This document shows, in pieces, positions 30,879-34,124 of a stretch of 34,124 nt of DNA. A program made the position numbers and the translations under genes. Within the stretch, counting starts at the first letter, position 1. Each line of letters opens with the position of its first letter. The stretch comes from Armatimonadota bacterium. Its GTDB lineage: Bacteria; Armatimonadota; UBA5829. The notes under the pieces are model-generated. The model searched no databases, was not told the DNA's origin, and worked only from the letters and a program-made list of their open reading frames with translations. The stretch is from contig JAPLCU010000192.1 in NCBI GenBank assembly GCA_026392045.1, positions 1 through 34,124 on the forward strand, written 5' to 3'.

Positions 30879-32766
30879 CTTTCTTCCCGCATACGAAGTG
30901 TAGAACGATCATCCCGATCAATCCGCCGACCACAGCCCCGTTTACAACTCTAAGCAAACTCAACTCAATAGGCGTATGGATATGGCAGAAAGTATTAAGC
31001 GCGGATATCAGGCCTATGGAACCGACAATCACAAGCGGCGCGGCCCACTGCCTCATCCCCTTTAGAGCAAATGCTATCCCTGCGATTAATGCCGGATAGC
31101 CGATCAAAAACTCCTTGGTGCGCGGTCTCACAAAGAGAACTTTGTCCAATATTGATCTAAACTTTAGCTCCAGCGCGCTCACGCCCACGCCGGAGTCGTT
31201 GCCCGATCTCACAACCATAAGCCCCACTATCACCAGCGCCGCAAGAGTGACCACTGCCTGCCCGATCAGTATAGGATTAACCGCTATTTCTTTAACTTTC
31301 TTATACAGCAGCGCCTTTTGGTCGGCCCAAGCGCCGCTCCTCCAGGCAATCCCGCCAGCATATAGCGCGGCTAAGATCAACACTGGCAGCAAGTGTGCAA
31401 GTTTGACCCCTAAAAATTGATCAACCCTTAACATAAAGCTGCGTTCGCTCAATAACCCCACTATCAACATGCCTCCGATAGAGACAGTCAATACAGCAAC
31501 AAGAAATCTTGCAATGGTTCGCGGGACCAGTCCTGAAGCCGTGGTTGGCGAATCTGGGGTCGATTTTGTTGCGTTTATAACCGCGAGGGTCGGAAATACA
31601 ATCGCAGAAAGCAGCGCAACGGCCTTTCGGCCTATCTCAGCGGCTCCGGCCATCGCCGCGCAGGCCAATATCAACCCAAAGCCAAGCACAGTCAGCGCGC
31701 CCGCAGAAAGATCGAATATCGCCAGCAACAGCAGCATAGCGCCAGCGCCGACACCCGCGCCTGCAAGCGCTCTCATAATTCTTGGAGATTGCACCTCGCC
31801 AATCGTGTGAGATGGCTTGAGCGTGTATCCGGCCTTTCCAATCGCTCGCGAGATTGACTGCACGTAATCCACATTATCCCTCAGAATATCGTCAGACGCG
31901 GTCTCATACATCCTCACATAACATATCTTCACTCCGCGCTCCCGCACGGCTTTCTGGAATCTATCGACAATGCTCGGCCTGTCCATTTTGGGCATCTCAT
32001 CGGCGGCGATGCTGTGGACGGTGATGGTGTTCGCGATGGTCTTGAAAGCCAACCTGTCATCGCCTTTTTGTTTAGAAAACTCAACTCGGCCGTTATAGAG
32101 ACCGTTCGCTGCGATTGCTTTAGCCGTGTCATCTATCGCCCCCTTGAAACCAAGAACCTGATCGCCGGAAAATATGATTGTTCTGATACCCTGAGATTTA
32201 ACTTCCTTGAGCTTAGAATTAATAGCTTCGGAGCTAATGCCGGGGTAGTTTACGAGGCGTGCGATGGGTATAAGGCCAGCTTGCTTTACCTGAGCCAGCG
32301 CTTTGGCTGGCATACCCATCGGCAACTGAGCCAGATAATCAGAAGACATATCCGCAGGCAAAGAAATTTCTATGCGCGTGTTCGGCGATGCCTCTATCAA
32401 AGGCGGCCTCAAGCCTAGTTTTGCGTGAGGGAGGTCGTGCTCAATCATTTTATACAGACGGTTGATTTCAGTCATCGTTCCGCTGTAGCGCCCATTGCCC
32501 AGGGCGGTTATCCTGCCATCGCTTAAGGCATCTTCTAGCGTCTCCTCTTCAACTGCCACACTCGTCGCCCCAGCCTGCTTGAAGCTCTTCATTACTTTGA
32601 CCGGGCTTTTACCGATTGCGGCGGCAATCTGCCCAATTTCATCGTAATCCAGCGCGATCTCAACGGCCTTGTTCGCCGATTCCACTCTAACGCGCTGAGC
32701 TGCCATAAAAAGCGACGCGCCAAGCCCTAGAAGCAATACCGCCAAAATAACAATTCGTCTATTCAC
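30871..32766 (-). CDS. DUF5693-family polytopic membrane protein
   Basis: Protein of 631 residues. One N-terminal helix (about 5-22) is followed by an extracytoplasmic domain to about residue 330 (VKVMKSFKQAGATSVAVEEETLEDAL; GIRTIIFSGDQVLGFKG), then about ten membrane helices to the end. This plan and the position directly upstream of csaB fit the DUF5693 family, often found beside csaB. Its function is unknown; a role in making, flipping or modifying the pyruvylated polymer is inference. The start codon is GTG (32764-32766) with AAGGA about ten nt upstream, and the gene lies 22 bp after the rhomboid gene. Confidence 0.8.
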   Translation of the reverse strand: MNRRIVILAVLLLGLGASLFMAAQRVRVESANKAVEIALDYDEIGQIAAAIGKSPVKVMKSFKQAGATSVAVEEETLEDALSDGRITALGNGRYSGTMTEINRLYKMIEHDLPHAKLGLRPPLIEASPNTRIEISLPADMSSDYLAQLPMGMPAKALAQVKQAGLIPIARLVNYPGISSEAINSKLKEVKSQGIRTIIFSGDQVLGFKGAIDDTAKAIAANGLYNGRVEFSKQKGDDRLAFKTIANTITVHSIAADEMPKMDRPSIVDRFQKAVRERGVKICYVRMYETASDDILRDNVDYVQSISRAIGKAGYTLKPSHTIGEVQSPRIMRALAGAGVGAGAMLLLLAIFDLSAGALTVLGFGLILACAAMAGAAEIGRKAVALLSAIVFPTLAVINATKSTPDSPTTASGLVPRTIARFLVAVLTVSIGGMLIVGLLSERSFMLRVDQFLGVKLAHLLPVLILAALYAGGIAWRSGAWADQKALLYKKVKEIAVNPILIGQAVVTLAALVIVGLMVVRSGNDSGVGVSALELKFRSILDKVLFVRPRTKEFLIGYPALIAGIAFALKGMRQWAAPLVIVGSIGLISALNTFCHIHTPIELSLLRVVNGAVVGGLIGMIVLHFVCGKKDA

Positions 32767-32788
32767 TTCATCCCATCCTTAATTATAG

Positions 32789-33538
32789 CTATCTGTCCCA
32801 CCTTGAGAGCCTGCCATCCCTGCGCTGCCTGTAGCCTTGCTGCACATTCGCAAGTTTTCTTCCGCCCATTATCAGAATCAAAATCACGCCCGCCACGAAC
32901 CCGCCAATGTGCGCCCAATATGCAACCCCGCCGCCCTGAAGACCGCCGCTTCCGGCTATATTGGTGAGCTGCACCACAAACCATGCGCCCAACACGTATA
33001 CAGCAGGTATCTCAACATAATCCCAGTAAAACGGCAGCGTGATGAGAGTTTTAATCGTGTGTCCCGGGTAAAGAATTAAATAAGCCCCTAACACACCGGC
33101 AATCGCGCCGCTGGCCCCGACGGTCGGTATAAGCGAGTTCGGTCCGCTCAAAATATGCGCCAACCCGGCAAGCGCTCCAGCGGCAAGATAAAACAGCACA
33201 AATTTTACATGCCCCAAAGCATCCTCGATGTTATTTCCGAAAATCCATAGGTAGAGCATATTGCCAGCAATGTGCATAAATCCGCCATGCATGAACATAG
33301 ATGTAAACAAGGTAAGCCACTGCGGCGGCAATTGTGAATAGCCGACAAACTGTCCTACCTGATTATAATGCGGCGCAACTTGGACATTGTGGATCACAGA
33401 ATATGGAATCATAGACCAAAACTCCACCGCACGCAGGTGAAATACCTCAGCTATATACACCAACACGTTCAGCGCGATAATGATATAGGTCACATACGGC
33501 GTAGTGCGAGTTGGATTATTATCTGACAGCGGAATCAT
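32789..33538 (-). CDS. Rhomboid intramembrane serine protease
   Basis: Polytopic membrane protease of 249 residues. Catalytic Ser143 lies in GASGAIAG and His210 in YWAHIGGFVAG, with the supporting N93 region HIAGNMLYLWIFGNNIED. Six core helices are predicted. It cleaves membrane-protein substrates within the bilayer; the substrate is not known. The start at 33538 (MIPLSDNNPTRTTPYV) is the typical beginning for this subfamily; the ORF extends 15 codons upstream without support, and GGAG lies about 14 nt ahead. First gene of the rhomboid-DUF5693-csaB operon, which hints at a link to envelope assembly. Confidence 0.93.
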   Translation of the reverse strand: MIPLSDNNPTRTTPYVTYIIIALNVLVYIAEVFHLRAVEFWSMIPYSVIHNVQVAPHYNQVGQFVGYSQLPPQWLTLFTSMFMHGGFMHIAGNMLYLWIFGNNIEDALGHVKFVLFYLAAGALAGLAHILSGPNSLIPTVGASGAIAGVLGAYLILYPGHTIKTLITLPFYWDYVEIPAVYVLGAWFVVQLTNIAGSGGLQGGGVAYWAHIGGFVAGVILILIMGGRKLANVQQGYRQRRDGRLSRWDR

Positions 33539-33607
33539 AATATATTCATACTCCAGAAAAATTGACCGTCCTAATTCTATCACAATATGCCGTTTGAGTG
33601 GTATTAT

Positions 33608-33635
33608 TTAGGTGTTAGATGTTGGGTGTTGGAAG
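33608..33635. repeat. Heptamer array TTAGGTG-TTAGATG-TTGGGTG-TTGGAAG
   Basis: Four diverged period-7 units upstream of the rhomboid operon, of the same TTAGGTG family as 29-56. Confidence 0.75.
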
Positions 33636-33696
33636 GGAAGCTTGCGTTTTCCATCACCTGAAAATACCGGAGGTATTTCATTTATTCGATCCTAGA

Positions 33697-33756
33697 ATGA
33701 AGAAACTCGCTGATCTGCTGGTCGGCTATTCGACGAAAGTTGGGACTGGCGAATAG
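33697..33756 (+). pseudogene. Possible 5' remnant of an M29 aminopeptidase gene
   Basis: Nineteen codons, MKKLADLLVGYSTKVGTGE, then TAG. The segment LADLLVGYSTKVxxGE closely resembles the N-terminus of M29 (AmpS/PepT-type) aminopeptidases as I remember the family. Nothing downstream in any frame continues the homology, and an intrinsic terminator follows at 33787. GGAGG lies about 20 nt upstream, too far for efficient use. It is probably a decayed fragment; a leader peptide or chance similarity is possible. Confidence 0.35.
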
Positions 33757-33786
33757 ACCGATTCGCAAAAGCATATCGATTTCCCC

Positions 33787-33826
33787 AACCCCTTTGGGCT
33801 GTTGCCTGGAGGGGTTTTCTGTTATT
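33787..33826 (+). terminator. Intrinsic terminator in the 33539-33956 gap
   Basis: CCCCTTTGGGC (33789-33799) pairs with GCCTGGAGGGG (33804-33814), 11 bp including wobbles, with a TGTT loop, followed by TTTTCTGTTATT. It lies 30 bp after the short M29-like ORF and before the final gene. A small AAATACC-GGA-GGTATTT hairpin lies at 33662-33678. Confidence 0.7.
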
Positions 33827-33956
33827 CTTCGCATACCGGTAAATAAACCTGCAATCCCAGTAATTGTTACAGCATCCTTGCCCGGCAATCCTAGGAATCA
33901 CCCCATTGTAAGTAACTCGGCCATCATGTAAATTTGCTCAAGCAAGGAGAACTAGA

Positions 33957-34124
33957 ATGCGCCTTACAATCACCTGTTTCGCAATTGGACTGCTCATGGC
34001 ATTGGCGATTCCATCCATGGCGGCCTACAGTGGACTGACCATAATTCCAACTGCAGATACGCTCGGAGCTAATCAGTATTCACTTTCGCTTGCAACGGAT
34101 GGTTCACTCCGAGAGCCCTGCGTC
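33957..34124 (+). CDS. Secreted or outer-membrane protein, cut by window end
   Basis: The first 56 codons of a longer gene. Residues 1-22 are a signal peptide (MRLTITCFAIGLLMALAIPSM, cleavage near AA-Y). The mature start, YSGLTIIPTADTLGANQYSLSLATDG, has the G-L-x-x-x-P-T-A then alternating pattern seen at the N-termini of some outer-membrane beta-barrels; this is a suggestion only. AAGGAG (33944-33949) stands seven nt before the ATG. The reading frame is open to the last base. Confidence 0.75.
   Translation, partial: MRLTITCFAIGLLMALAIPSMAAYSGLTIIPTADTLGANQYSLSLATDGSLREPCV

Noticed and set aside
33640-33956. Riboswitch upstream of the last gene
   Set aside because: A hairpin and a terminator are present, but I could not match TPP, cobalamin, preQ1 or cyclic-di-GMP conserved cores.

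Overview
The window looks like chromosomal DNA of a diderm (two-membrane) bacterium outside the Proteobacteria, most plausibly Armatimonadota or a related Terrabacteria lineage. This rests on gene content. LptC- and LptA-like LPS-transport proteins occur together with CsaB, the pyruvyl transferase that in known systems prepares the cell-wall polymer for SLH-domain proteins. A DUF5693-type membrane protein sits beside CsaB. Many secreted proteins have classical signal peptides. The taxonomy is an inference. I see no rRNA, tRNA, CRISPR array or complete insertion sequence.

Layout. (1) 1-2142: a REP-type repeat, a secreted sialate O-acetylesterase, and a 36-residue lysine-rich microprotein with its own promoter and terminator. 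(2) 2386-6273, minus strand: a membrane-tethered NB-ARC/TPR STAND ATPase preceded by a tandem array of five palindromic hairpins, then an FGE-sulfatase-fold protein. (3) 6299-12562, minus: a 1477-residue secreted protein with an HEWGH metal motif, directly upstream of the FGE-fold gene, and a DUF3352-like membrane protein. (4) 12563-16973, plus: a 202-bp MITE-like element, a predicted glycoside hydrolase and an M3B oligoendopeptidase. (5) 17012-20573, minus: two overlapping ABC exporter half-transporters with complementary degenerate ATPase motifs. (6) 20574-22418: DAHP synthase flanked by two identical 121-bp MITE-like elements, followed by a repeat island. (7) 22419-27198, plus: ileS, a DksA/TraR-like gene, lspA, a minimal nucleotidyltransferase and lgt, closely packed. 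lspA and lgt are both lipoprotein-maturation enzymes. (8) 27371-29636, minus: lptC-lptA and a separate lipoprotein unit. (9) 29805-33538, minus: rhomboid protease, DUF5693 protein and csaB as one operon. (10) 33539-34124: a repeat-bearing gap with a possible M29 aminopeptidase remnant, then the start of a secreted or outer-membrane protein cut by the window edge.

The most unusual layer is in the intergenic DNA. Three non-autonomous elements (two identical 121-bp copies and one of 202 bp) are each flanked by a 9-bp direct repeat of the kind left by transposition. One of them sits inside a heptamer array. Period-7 heptamer repeats recur in at least six intergenic loci, and two clusters of stem-loops share a CTTCGG/CCGAAG outer stem. 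These suggest active small-repeat mobilisation by an enzyme not encoded here. Among proteins, the best candidates for uncharacterised biology are the TM-NB-ARC-TPR protein, the giant HEWGH/beta-helix/LamG-like/coiled-coil protein with its FGE-fold neighbour, and the lysine-rich microprotein.
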